Positions 52,607-61,652 of a DNA stretch of 64,000 nt are shown piece after piece. The notes under the pieces were generated by a model. The model searched no databases. It was given only the letters and a program-made list of their open reading frames with translations, and was not told the DNA's origin. The stretch is from JAKZVK01 sp965261065. GTDB taxonomy: Bacteria; Acidobacteriota; Terriglobia; Bryobacterales; UBA6623. The stretch lies in the NCBI GenBank assembly GCA_965261065.1, contig OZ253444.1:6634001-6698000 (forward strand), written 5' to 3'. Each line of letters begins with the position of its first letter. Within the stretch, counting starts at the first letter, position 1. The translations under genes were made by a program, and so were the position numbers.

Positions 52607-55267
52607 CTAATTGATGTCGAAGTGCTCGCGCTCTAGCGAGAGATCACTCCGCACCAGCACGTGGCTCTTCAGTAGTTCCTCGATCTCCTGCAGGTAGCGG
52701 TTCTTGCGTGACTTGAGCGTGCGCGCCACCTCGGGGTTGACCCGCAGCGTGACATCTTTCTGCGGCTTCATATCGGGCGACATCTCGCGCGCCTCGTCCA
52801 TGATCTCGTAGATCACGCTTTCGACCGACTTCAACAAGCCCGACCCGGCGCAGGCCGAGCACGGCGAGCAGAGCGTGCGCTCGAGCGACTGCTTGACACG
52901 CTTCCTGGTAATCGCGACCAAGCCGAACTCATTGAAAGGTAGCGATTTCGAGGGGGCCGGGTCGCGGCGCAGCGCCGTCTCGAGCGCCTGGATCACGCTG
53001 GCGCGGTTCTTGCGGTCTTCCATGTCGATAAAATCGACGACCACGATGCCACCTAGGTCACGCAAACGCATCTGTCGGACGATCTGGTTAGCCGCTTCGA
53101 GGTTGGTGTTGACGATCGTGTCTTCCAAGCGGTCGGACTTGCCGACGTACTTGCCCGTGTTGACGTCGATCGCGACCAGCGCTTCGGTCTGGTTGATCAC
53201 GATGTAGCCGCCCGACTTGAGCCACACCTTCGGGCGCAAGGCTTTCTCGATCTCCTTGCTGATGTTGAACTCATCGAACATCGGCCGCGGGCGGGTGTAG
53301 AGCTTGACGCGCGAGACCAGCCTCGACTGGAAGCGCTCCACGAATCGGAGGATGCGCTCGTACTCGTCCTCGTGATCGACCCAGATCGTCTTGAAGTCTT
53401 CGTCCAACTGGTCGCGCAGCACGCGCTCGACGATGTCGAGGTCTTGGTGGACGAGACCCGGACCGGTGCGATGCTCGGCCTTTTGGCGGATGTCGAGCCA
53501 GAGGTTGTAGAGGAACAGCATGTCGCCTCGGATCTCTTCCTCTTCGACTCCATCACCGGCCGTGCGCACGATGAAGCCACCCGGCATGCCGGTGCGATTC
53601 TCCTGAACGACCGTCCGCAGGCGGCGGCGCTCGTCAAACGAAGCGATCTTGCGCGATACCCCCACATGGTCGACCGTGGGCATATAGACCAGAAAACGTC
53701 CGGGTAGGGCGATGTGCGAGGTGATGCGCGCGCCTTTCTTGCCCAGCGGCTCTTTGGCGATCTGGACCAGGATCTCGTTGCCTTTCGACAACAGGTCGCT
53801 GATGCTGGCCGGGCCGGAGTGAGCGCTTCCGTCACTGGAGGGAGCAGCGCCGTCACCCGACGGGGCCACCGCGGAAGCCTCCTGGACCGATGCTTCGACC
53901 GTCTCGGGCTCGTCGCGGCGGCGGCCCGAACGTCGGCGGCCCCCGCGGCCGCGGCGGCGTAAGGACCGTGATGAGCTCGATCGTTCCCGCACGCTCGCTG
54001 TCTCCGGCGCGGGCTCCTCGTTGTCGTCGGGGAGCGGAAGGCCGGGCGCGGGATGCGCTTCGCCGTCCGCGTCTGCACTTGGCGCCACCTCTGTCGCTGC
54101 TGCCGGCTCGATCGTGTCACCGTTTTCCGCGTCGGCTTCCGCGGGCTCGCCGGCTTGCTCGGTCAGAGCGTCGTCCACGGCTTCGGCAAGAGCCTCGCTG
54201 CCGTCGCCCATGCTCGGCGAAGCTTCCTCCAACGTCTCGACGGGATCCTCCGGAGATTCGTCTTGAGAGTCGATTGCGGTGGCGGCTGCGAGGACCGAAG
54301 CATCGTCGGCGAGCAGCTCAGGGTCCACCGCGTCTACCGGCTCGTCTGCCGTCTCTTCCACGGACACGGGCTCCGGCTCGGGAACCGGAGCGGCGGCGAC
54401 CGCTGCACCCGCGAACGCGCCTTCGGAACCTCCGTTGCCGGAGGCCGGTGGATCGGGAGCGACTTGGCCAACGTCCATCGCCGATTGGCCGGCATCGCCT
54501 TCAACAAGGTCGACGCGGGCGGGCCAGTCGGCGGGTTCCTTGGCGGGTTCGTGGGCGGCCATTGGCTCCTCGCCCTCGGCGGGCATCTCGCCCGCGGCGC
54601 TTTCGGGTTCCAGCTCCGCAAGAGGCTCGCCATTGTCGCGACCAGCAACGTCGGAGTATTTCGCCAGCGACTCGCCCGGCAAGACCGCCAAGTCCTCTTT
54701 GGGCTGGGCAACCGTCTCCGCGATTGGCACGGAGACCGGCCCGGCGGCCACCTGCGGGGCGGGGGCCTCAGCCTCCTCGATCGCGGACGGCTCGCCCTCG
54801 GAAACGGACGCGCCGTCGTCAGCAACCTTGGCGTACTTCGACCGCGGGAATCCGGACTCGGGTCGGCGCGCGGGGCGCCCTCTCCGGCCGCGGCGGCCAC
54901 GGCGTTCTCCGCGTTCCCTGCGGCGTGGCCGGTCGGCGGACGGCTCCGTATCCGGAGGCGGCTCCGGGGGCAACTCGACGACGGCCACCGTGGGACGCGC
55001 TTTCTTGTCTCCCGCGAGTTCCGCGTCGTCATCGAGGTCTTCGAAAAAGTCCGACACGTAGAGAAACGCGTCCCGGTCGAGGCCGATATCGACGAACGCC
55101 GACTGCATGCCGGGCAGGACGCGCGTCACGCGGCCTTTGTGGATACTGCCGGCCAGCCCTCCTTGGTGGGACTCTCTTTCAACGTACACCTCAACCAGCC
55201 GGTCATCTTCCAGCAGGGCGAGGCGAGTTTGATGGGGGGTCGAAGAAACGACCAGTTCTTTAGACAT
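52607..55267 (-). CDS. rng: Ribonuclease E/G with a long acidic insertion in the S1 domain
   Basis: 886 aa, ATG 55267 (MSKELVVSSTPHQTRLALLEDD). The S1 domain begins at about 38 (GSIHKGRVTRVLPGMQSAFVDIGLDRDAFLYVSDFFED), is interrupted by about 390 residues rich in Glu, Ala, Pro (and RGR/RRR basic patches near 120-135 and 440-455), and resumes at about 490 (SDLLSKGNEILVQIAKEPLGKKGARITSHIALPGRFLVY). The catalytic DNase-I-like domain carries EALVAIDVNTG and GGIVVVDFIDM (metal-binding Asp residues), and CSPCSACAGSG is the zinc link. The enzyme processes rRNA and mRNA in the cytoplasm. It ends the mre-rodA cluster. Confidence 0.93.
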   Translation of the reverse strand: MSKELVVSSTPHQTRLALLEDDRLVEVYVERESHQGGLAGSIHKGRVTRVLPGMQSAFVDIGLDRDAFLYVSDFFEDLDDDAELAGDKKARPTVAVVELPPEPPPDTEPSADRPRRRERGERRGRRGRRGRPARRPESGFPRSKYAKVADDGASVSEGEPSAIEEAEAPAPQVAAGPVSVPIAETVAQPKEDLAVLPGESLAKYSDVAGRDNGEPLAELEPESAAGEMPAEGEEPMAAHEPAKEPADWPARVDLVEGDAGQSAMDVGQVAPDPPASGNGGSEGAFAGAAVAAAPVPEPEPVSVEETADEPVDAVDPELLADDASVLAAATAIDSQDESPEDPVETLEEASPSMGDGSEALAEAVDDALTEQAGEPAEADAENGDTIEPAAATEVAPSADADGEAHPAPGLPLPDDNEEPAPETASVRERSSSSRSLRRRGRGGRRRSGRRRDEPETVEASVQEASAVAPSGDGAAPSSDGSAHSGPASISDLLSKGNEILVQIAKEPLGKKGARITSHIALPGRFLVYMPTVDHVGVSRKIASFDERRRLRTVVQENRTGMPGGFIVRTAGDGVEEEEIRGDMLFLYNLWLDIRQKAEHRTGPGLVHQDLDIVERVLRDQLDEDFKTIWVDHEDEYERILRFVERFQSRLVSRVKLYTRPRPMFDEFNISKEIEKALRPKVWLKSGGYIVINQTEALVAIDVNTGKYVGKSDRLEDTIVNTNLEAANQIVRQMRLRDLGGIVVVDFIDMEDRKNRASVIQALETALRRDPAPSKSLPFNEFGLVAITRKRVKQSLERTLCSPCSACAGSGLLKSVESVIYEIMDEAREMSPDMKPQKDVTLRVNPEVARTLKSRKNRYLQEIEELLKSHVLVRSDLSLEREHFDIN

Positions 55268-55614
55268 CGGACGCCTCCCAGGGAACGGAGGGCCCGCCTA
55301 GAAAATGCGGTTCTGACTAGACGGAGAATCCGGCGCTGTAGCAGCGTCTGGAAACCCGCCGGGCCACGATGCGCGCCCCGCTGGGGCGCCGCGCCTGACC
55401 CGCAAGCTTGTCTGTCTTCGGTTACCGGGCGGAGCGGCTTCGTACAACCCGCCGGCTCAACGCCTTTCCCGTAGAGAACCGCCCTCTCCTCAACATCAGC
55501 GGGGGCGCCTTGTGTTCCCTGTTCTCACTTTGTGAATTCGAATCCTCTCGGCGGACGGGAACTCCGGGCCCGTCCGATCTCGGTACTCCTTGCCGGCTCC
55601 TACGAGGTCTGCGC
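55268..55614. other. Intergenic region between rodA and rng
   Basis: 347 bp with no convincing reading frame, tRNA or repeat shared with other parts of the window. It is long enough to hold a separate rng promoter, but no clear -35/-10 pair was found by eye. Confidence 0.4.
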
Positions 55615-56706
55615 TCAATTGGTATAACGGCGCAAGCGAACGTTGTTCACCAGCCCAAGCAACATAAACGTCGCTATCGTATTCGACCCGCCGTAGCTCA
55701 TCAGCGGCAGGGGAATGCCGGTCACCGGCACCTTGCCGACAACCATCCCGACATTGACGATCAGGTGAAACAAGAACACAGCGGCCACGCCCATGCAGAT
55801 ATACATACCTGCATTGTCCGGGGCCGTTTGAGCGTTGCTCACGATCTTCATCAGCACCGCCAAGTATAGCGTCAGCGCTACTACCACTCCTGCAAAACCA
55901 CTCTCTTCGGCGAATGCCGAAAAGATGAAATCCGTATGCGGCGTAGGCAGAAACCGCAATTGAGTCTGCGTGCCGCGGGCGAAACCCTTGCCCCATACCT
56001 CACCGGAACCGACGGCGATCTGCGATTGGATCGACTGATAGCCCTTGTCCCGCGGATCACTCTCAGGATCGAGGTAGGCAATTACCCTTTCCTTTTGGTA
56101 CGGCAAGAGCATGTACCAAGCCAGCGGTGCGGCCAGCACGCCCGCCAAGACCAGCAACAACAAATGTTTCCAGCGCAACCCGGCCATGAACACACCCATC
56201 CCGAGGATAGGCAGGTAGCTTAGCGCCGTGCTCAAGTCCGGCTGAGCGGCAACCACCGCCATGATGACCAGGAATAACCCGGCCATGCGCAAGTGGGTCG
56301 AGGCGGTGATTCGTTCCCGCGGCGACTCACCCAGCACGTACGCCACCAACAATACTAGCACCACCTTGGCGAACTCCGAGATCTGCAAGCTGGCTCCGCC
56401 AGGCAGAGCGAGCCAACGCCGGGCGCCGCCGCCGATGTGGCCGAACAGCGCTACCGCGGCCAACAGCACCAGGCAGGCGACATAGAAAGCGGGAACGTGC
56501 TCCACCCACCAGGTGTAGTCGACGGTCGAGACGACCCACATGACACACAATCCAAGGACGACCCAGATGACCTGACGGTAGTGGCTATCCTGCCAGATCG
56601 TGTTGCGCGTCGCGCTGGCGATCTCGATCAAGCCGAGAACCGACAGACTGACCGCGAGACCGATCAATGTCCAGTCGGCATCGCGAGCTGAGTGTTGCCC
56701 CGTCAT
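55615..56706 (-). CDS. rodA: Rod-shape SEDS peptidoglycan polymerase RodA
   Basis: 363 aa from ATG 56706 (MTGQHSARDADWTLIGLAVSL); the start overlaps the mrdA stop (ATGA, 56703-56706). Around ten membrane helices. SEDS motifs: LQISEFAKVVLVLLVAY, AQPDLSTALSYLPI, KGYQSIQSQIAVGSGEVWGKGF, PHTDFIFSAFAEESGF and the C-terminal VTGIPLPLMSYGGSNTIATF. It polymerises lateral-wall peptidoglycan with PBP2. Confidence 0.95.
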   Translation of the reverse strand: MTGQHSARDADWTLIGLAVSLSVLGLIEIASATRNTIWQDSHYRQVIWVVLGLCVMWVVSTVDYTWWVEHVPAFYVACLVLLAAVALFGHIGGGARRWLALPGGASLQISEFAKVVLVLLVAYVLGESPRERITASTHLRMAGLFLVIMAVVAAQPDLSTALSYLPILGMGVFMAGLRWKHLLLLVLAGVLAAPLAWYMLLPYQKERVIAYLDPESDPRDKGYQSIQSQIAVGSGEVWGKGFARGTQTQLRFLPTPHTDFIFSAFAEESGFAGVVVALTLYLAVLMKIVSNAQTAPDNAGMYICMGVAAVFLFHLIVNVGMVVGKVPVTGIPLPLMSYGGSNTIATFMLLGLVNNVRLRRYTN

Positions 56707-58595
56707 GGCCGGCCGGTGCGAGCCAAGGCGACGGGTCCGGCCGTCGAGTCGCGCTCTTGCCCTTTCATCGGAGGCGTGGCCCGTCGGGCCCATTCGATAC
56801 GCTGCTTCTTATCGAGATAGCTCTTGATCACGTCGCGAACGATTGGCGCGGCCAAATGGCCGTGTTCGCCGGCTTCAAACAGCGCCGTCACGACGATCTC
56901 CGGCTCGCGGCATGGGGTGAAACCCACGAACCAAGCCGAGGCCCTCAGGCCAGGATCATTGCTGGCCGCCACTGTTTTTCGCGAGGCCCGCTGCGCGCTG
57001 CCTGTTTTCCCACAGACGTCGTGACCTCGCAGACGCGCACGAATCCCCGTGCCCTGGTCGTTCACTACCGCCCACAACCCCTGCACAATGGCGCCGATGT
57101 GCCGCTGGCTGAGCTCCACTTTCTTCGGCGGCGGTGCCCGGAAATCAGGACGGAGTCTCTTCAGATCTTCGTAGGAAACGATGTGGGGGCGGTGCCAGAT
57201 GCCGCCCATCACAAGGCCTCCGATCGCATAGGAGGTCTGGAGCGGGGTCGCCGTAAGAGCGCCTTGCCCGATCGCCACCGAGATCGTCTCCCCCGCATAC
57301 CATTTTTCTCGGAAGAAACGCAGCTTCCAGGGCTCCGACGGTACCAGGCCCTCCTGCTCGTGAGGCAGGTCGATCAACGTCTTGCGGCCCAGTCCCACCA
57401 GTTCCGCATACTCTGCGATGCGATCGATTCCCAGCTTGTTGCCAACTGTTTGGAAAAACACGTTGCAAGACCTGGCCAAGGCCTCACGAAGCTTCACCCG
57501 TCCGTGCCCCCCGGCGATGTGGCAGCGGAAGTATCGGTTGTAGAAAGAAGCTCCACCGTTGCAAAAGACGCTGAAATCCTCGTCGATGGTCCCGGTCTCG
57601 CGGGCGGCCAGCGCCAGGATCGGCTTGAAGATCGAGCCGGGCGCCAATTGCGCCTGAATCGCCCGGTTCATCATCGGCTTGTCGGGGTTCCGGATCAGGT
57701 CCCGCCAGTCGTCAGGCCGGATGCCTCCCACAAACATGTTGGGATCGTAGCTGGGGCGGCTGACCAAGGCCAACACTTCGCCGTTGCGCGGATCGAGAGC
57801 CACCACCGCGCCCTTGCGGCCTTCCATGGCCAGTTCCGCTACCACTTGGAGGTCCAGATCCAAGGTAAGCCGGATACTGCGCCCTGCTTTGGCCTCGACC
57901 GTTCCAAATAGACTTCGCTCGCGGCCGAGGCTATCCACTTCGACCAGGCGGCTGCCGTTGGAGCCGCTGAGAATGTCGTTGTACTGCCGCTCGATGCCCG
58001 CCTTGCCGATCTCGGCCCCGGGCTCGTAGAAGATGAACTCCTCCTGGTCAAGCTCGTCGTCGCTGATCTCGCTTACGTAGCCGACGACATGCGAAGCCAG
58101 GCCGTCGCGAGGATAAAGGCGTCGCTGGGAGCGAATCAGCTCCAGTTCGCGAAACTGCGGCCGGTGGGCCTCGACGAAGGCCACCTCCGAGCGGGTGAGG
58201 TTCTCTTTGAGAATCGCGGATTGGTACTCGGGCGTCTTCGAGGTCTCGAGGCGATCGAGCTTCGCCGTCAGTTGGCCTGCAGGAATATTCAGTCCCTCGG
58301 CGATGATTTCGACGTGCTTGCGGTTCGGTACCGCCCGCGACAGCAGTACCTTGTAGCTGGGGATGTTGGCGACGATCACGCGGCCATCGCGGTCGAGAAT
58401 TTTCCCCCGAGGCGCCAGTACGGGCAGCGACTTGACGCGGTTGCGTTCGGCACGGTCGGCATAGACCTCGGGACTTTGAATCTGAAGCTGCCAGAAACCC
58501 GAAAGCAGCCATAGAAAGACCAGCGTAGTGAAATACTGAAACACGGCGATCTGCACATCACCGCTTTTGCGTTGGCCGGTGGGGTAAAGACTCAC
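56703..58595 (-). CDS. mrdA: Elongasome transpeptidase PBP2 (MrdA)
   Basis: 630 aa from GTG 58595, with GAGGGAG about 8 nt upstream. One N-terminal membrane anchor (QYFTTLVFLWLLSGFWQLQ). The pedestal domain has LAPRGKILDRDGRVI and RRLYPRDGLASHVVGYV; the transpeptidase domain has LAPGSIFKP (SxxK), ARSCNVFF (SxN) and VCGKTGSAQ (KTG). It cross-links lateral peptidoglycan as the partner of RodA. Downstream of mreD by 9 nt. Confidence 0.95.
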   Translation of the reverse strand: MSLYPTGQRKSGDVQIAVFQYFTTLVFLWLLSGFWQLQIQSPEVYADRAERNRVKSLPVLAPRGKILDRDGRVIVANIPSYKVLLSRAVPNRKHVEIIAEGLNIPAGQLTAKLDRLETSKTPEYQSAILKENLTRSEVAFVEAHRPQFRELELIRSQRRLYPRDGLASHVVGYVSEISDDELDQEEFIFYEPGAEIGKAGIERQYNDILSGSNGSRLVEVDSLGRERSLFGTVEAKAGRSIRLTLDLDLQVVAELAMEGRKGAVVALDPRNGEVLALVSRPSYDPNMFVGGIRPDDWRDLIRNPDKPMMNRAIQAQLAPGSIFKPILALAARETGTIDEDFSVFCNGGASFYNRYFRCHIAGGHGRVKLREALARSCNVFFQTVGNKLGIDRIAEYAELVGLGRKTLIDLPHEQEGLVPSEPWKLRFFREKWYAGETISVAIGQGALTATPLQTSYAIGGLVMGGIWHRPHIVSYEDLKRLRPDFRAPPPKKVELSQRHIGAIVQGLWAVVNDQGTGIRARLRGHDVCGKTGSAQRASRKTVAASNDPGLRASAWFVGFTPCREPEIVVTALFEAGEHGHLAAPIVRDVIKSYLDKKQRIEWARRATPPMKGQERDSTAGPVALARTGRP

Positions 58596-58604
58596 AGAGC
58601 TCCC

Positions 58605-59132
58605 TCAACCAGCCCTTTTCAGACCGTCGAACAGACGGAACACTAACAGCGACAGCGCCGCATGGGCAGCCGCGAGAACCAGGGTCAACGCCGGATTAAA
58701 CGAAGCGTCCGTCCCCAGCAATACCCGCTGCATGATCCAGTAAATCAGCTGATGAATTAGCAGAAAGAGCGCCACCAGGACGCTTCGGGCACCAGGATAG
58801 TCGGTTTCAATCACCAAGCTGATCGAAGAAGCTAAATAACCGATTAGCGTTTTGATGATACCAAACACACCGATCGGGCCATGTGTCAGGCTGTCCTGCG
58901 CCAGGCCCACCACCACGCCAATCAGGATGCCTTGTGGCACGTTACGGCTCATCAAGGCCAAATAGATGACACACAGCAGGGGAAGGTCGAATGAGCCAAC
59001 CACTGGGATGTAGAGCGGCAAGTAGCTTTGCAGAAGAAGAGTGATGACGACCAGAGCGGCCGCCGCTCCCAGGCTGAGGCGCTTGGCAACTCGCTCAGTG
59101 GTGGGAGGGGGTACGCTAGCCTGAGTGTTCAC
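58605..59132 (-). CDS. mreD: Rod shape-determining protein MreD
   Basis: 175 aa from GTG 59132 (reads MNTQASVPPPTTERVAKRL), 7 nt after the mreC stop, giving normal family length. A longer frame from 59246 would add 38 Pro/Arg-rich residues but overlap mreC by 107 nt. Five to six membrane helices: AAALVVITLLLQSYL, LPLLCVIYLALMSRN, GIFGIIKTLIGYLASS-like, LVALFLLIHQLIYWIM and LTLVLAAAHAALSLLVFR. MreD is the membrane component joining MreC to the elongasome. Confidence 0.85.
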   Translation of the reverse strand: MNTQASVPPPTTERVAKRLSLGAAAALVVITLLLQSYLPLYIPVVGSFDLPLLCVIYLALMSRNVPQGILIGVVVGLAQDSLTHGPIGVFGIIKTLIGYLASSISLVIETDYPGARSVLVALFLLIHQLIYWIMQRVLLGTDASFNPALTLVLAAAHAALSLLVFRLFDGLKRAG

Positions 59133-59139
59133 AGCGTAA

Positions 59140-60363
59140 TCAGGGGCTTGCGGTGGAAGAGGGGGCTTGGGTTGACCCTTGGGCGGTCTCGTTCCGGGCT
59201 TCGGTCTCGGGCCGAGCTTCCGGCTCGCCGGGCGGCCGCGTCGCATCCGCGTTCATTCCCAAATTGAAATCAGGCGGCGGCGTCCCCGGTTCCCCCTCCC
59301 CGAAGCGATGCTGTTGGGCTTGGCCGATGGCCTGGTAGCGCTGACGCAGGGTGTCGGCATCGGTCAGAGGAGTCAAAGGCCTTTCCGAAGGCGCCTCTTC
59401 GGAGGGGGCTTCCATCGTCGACGCCGGGGCTTCCTCGGCACCGTCCGCGCTGTCATCCGCGGCGGCTGTCGTTTCTACCGGCGCGGACGAGGGTGGCAGG
59501 GGCATCAATACGTCCGGGGGCTGCGGCCGGGGATAGCGCGGCAAGTCCTGGTGCACGCCGAACGTCACCACGAGTACTTCCTTCAGCCGGCTGAGCGGGG
59601 AGAACGGGCGGATGTAGATCTCTTGGTACTCCGGGCCCGGGCCGACGCGCGCCACCTCTCCCACCAGGAACCCGCGGGGATAGATACGGTCATCGCCGGA
59701 GGTGAAGACCGGCTCGCCCGGCTTAACCTCGACGTCGGGGCCGGCGTTTTCGAGAAGACACTCGTGCGTCCCGGTTCCTTTCATCACGCCCTGCTGCTGC
59801 GAATCCCGAAGGACCACGCCCACGCCCGAGTCCCGATCATTGATCAACAGCACGAGTGACCACGGCGCATAGGAGGCCTGGATCTTTCCAACGATGCCGT
59901 CGGCGGTGATGACGGGCATTCCCGCGCGCACGCCGTCACGCGTTCCTTTATCGAGGAAGTACTCCTTGGCGTTGGGATTGGCGCCGGTGCCGATCACCTG
60001 CGCCAGTATGGTCTGCGAGGAGATCTGTTCCTGATAGACCAGCAACTCCTCCTCGCGCGAAAATCGAGATAGGGCGCGCATGAGCTGCTGCTTCTGCAGC
60101 CGAAGCCAGTCGTTTTCCGCTTGCAACTGCTCGTTCTCGACGCGCGTGTCGAACAGCCAGATATAGTCTCCCCAAAAAGAGCCGAGCAGGGCCGTGCTGC
60201 TGGACAACAAGTCTTGGAGCGGCATCATCGCCCCGACCGTCCAGACGCGCAACAGACGGCCTTCCTCGCCCCGACGAACCTGATATCCCAACAGGACGAG
60301 CTGTAGAAACACCACCCCGACCAGCAGAGAGGCATTGCGGTAACGGGCGATGAACTCTGTCAC
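59140..60363 (-). CDS. mreC: Rod shape-determining protein MreC with Pro/Ala/Glu-rich tail
   Basis: 407 aa from GTG 60363. One N-terminal membrane helix (SLLVGVVFLQLVLLGYQV), a coiled coil (ENEQLQAENDWLRLQKQQLMRAL), then the MreC beta domains (QVIGTGANPNAKEYFLDKGTRDGVRAGMPVITADGIVGKI; SGVGVVLRDSQQQGVMKGTG; IYPRGFLVGEVARV). The last about 130 residues are disordered-looking, acidic and Pro-rich, longer than in most MreC. MreC scaffolds PBP2 in the periplasm. Confidence 0.93.
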   Translation of the reverse strand: MTEFIARYRNASLLVGVVFLQLVLLGYQVRRGEEGRLLRVWTVGAMMPLQDLLSSSTALLGSFWGDYIWLFDTRVENEQLQAENDWLRLQKQQLMRALSRFSREEELLVYQEQISSQTILAQVIGTGANPNAKEYFLDKGTRDGVRAGMPVITADGIVGKIQASYAPWSLVLLINDRDSGVGVVLRDSQQQGVMKGTGTHECLLENAGPDVEVKPGEPVFTSGDDRIYPRGFLVGEVARVGPGPEYQEIYIRPFSPLSRLKEVLVVTFGVHQDLPRYPRPQPPDVLMPLPPSSAPVETTAAADDSADGAEEAPASTMEAPSEEAPSERPLTPLTDADTLRQRYQAIGQAQQHRFGEGEPGTPPPDFNLGMNADATRPPGEPEARPETEARNETAQGSTQAPSSTASP

Positions 60364-60398
60364 GACGGTTGCAGCCGGGTCTTCTAACAGCGGGCTTT

Positions 60399-61424
60399 CT
60401 ATTCGATAGAGATCCGTCTCAGCAAGCGAAAGTCGCTCAGCAGGCGCCCGGTTCCGAGAACGACCGAGGCCAGCGGATCCTCCGCGATCGACACCGGCAA
60501 CCCGGTTTCGTCGCGAATGCGCTCATCGAGGTTGCGCAACAAGGCTCCGCCGCCGGTCAAGACGATGCCCCGGTCACTGATGTCGGCGCTCAGCTCCGGA
60601 GGAGTCCTCTCCAGCGCGACACGGATGGCATTCATGATCGTGTCAACGCAATCGGCCAACGCCTCGCGGATCTCGCTGTCGTCGACGCTCACGGTGCGGG
60701 GCACGCCCTCGATCAGATTGCGGCCCTTGATCTCTATCGAGATGGGCTTATCGAGCTTGAAGGCCGAGCCCACTTCGATCTTTACCCGCTCGGCGGTGCG
60801 CTCACCGACGAGCAGGTTGTACTTGCGTTTGAGGTAATTGATGATGGCCTCGTCCATCTCGTTGCCGGCGACGCGGACCGATCGCGAATAGACAATGCCC
60901 GACATCGAGATTACCGCCACGTCGGTCGTGCCGCCGCCGATGTCGACCACCATGTTGCCCGACGGTTCGGCAATCGGCAGTCCCGCGCCGATAGCCGCGA
61001 CCATGGCCTGCTCTACCAGGTGCACCTCGCTGGCATGGGCGCGATAGGCCGAGTCCATCACGGCACGGTTTTCGACCGGCGTAATTTCGCTCGGCACGCC
61101 GATCACGATCCGCGGATGCACCAGCATCTTCCGGTTGTGCGCCTTCTGAATGAAGTAACTGAGCATGCGCTCGGTGTACTTGAAGTCGGCGATAACGCCG
61201 TCCTTCATGGGCCGAATGGCGACGATGTTCCCCGGCGTGCGCCCGATCATTTCCTTGGCTTCTTTGCCGACCGCTTCCACGTCGTTAGTGCTCTTGTTGA
61301 TGGCTACGATCGAGGGCTCGTTGACGACCACACCCTTGCCTCGGACGAAGACCAGAGTATTGGCCGTCCCGAGATCGATCGCCAAGTCCCGCGAGAACAA
61401 ACTAAAGATGGATCGAAGATTCAT
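60399..61424 (-). CDS. mreB: Actin-like cell-shape protein MreB
   Basis: 341 aa, ATG 61424 (MNLRSIFSLFSRDLAIDLGTAN). Phosphate-1 AIDLGTANTLVFVRG, connect-1 region, phosphate-2 VVDIGGGTTDVAVISMSG, and the adenosine motif GIVLTGGGALLRNLDE. The N-terminal amphipathic helix (LRSIFSLFS) suits membrane binding. It guides the RodA-PBP2 elongation machinery. First gene of the mre cluster; an IS lies 228 bp upstream. Confidence 0.97.
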   Translation of the reverse strand: MNLRSIFSLFSRDLAIDLGTANTLVFVRGKGVVVNEPSIVAINKSTNDVEAVGKEAKEMIGRTPGNIVAIRPMKDGVIADFKYTERMLSYFIQKAHNRKMLVHPRIVIGVPSEITPVENRAVMDSAYRAHASEVHLVEQAMVAAIGAGLPIAEPSGNMVVDIGGGTTDVAVISMSGIVYSRSVRVAGNEMDEAIINYLKRKYNLLVGERTAERVKIEVGSAFKLDKPISIEIKGRNLIEGVPRTVSVDDSEIREALADCVDTIMNAIRVALERTPPELSADISDRGIVLTGGGALLRNLDERIRDETGLPVSIAEDPLASVVLGTGRLLSDFRLLRRISIE

Positions 61425-61652
61425 GGCTTCCTACATGCGTCCGTCGCGGCGCGAAGACCGGCGACCGAACGCGGCCGCGCAAACAGTCCCGGACCGGGGG
61501 TCTTCTACTAGATCCAGCTCGCGGAGATACCGAGGCGCACCCTGATCCAGTCAGGAGATCAAGGGCTGGTCGTGCAACCCAAGGGGGCATCCCGCTGGTC
61601 TACTCCAGTGTAGCTGGGTTCGGCCTGTCTTGGCCAATAAGGGTCGTATATT
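61425..61652 (-). promoter_or_regulatory. mreB leader truncated upstream by an IS
   Basis: 228 bp between mreB and the ISNCY element. The original region upstream continues at 63250-63592 on the far side of the IS. No clear -35/-10 pair or Shine-Dalgarno sequence was found by eye. If the native promoter lay beyond 61652, mreB transcription now depends on this segment or on the IS. Confidence 0.4.

Noticed and set aside
55500..55570. tRNA suspected from TTCGAATCC near 55537
   Set aside because: No matching T-stem, anticodon arm or acceptor stem on either strand.
58605..59246. Longer MreD start at 59246
   Set aside because: It would overlap mreC by 107 nt and add a Pro/Arg-rich tail; GTG 59132 directly after the mreC stop gives the usual length.
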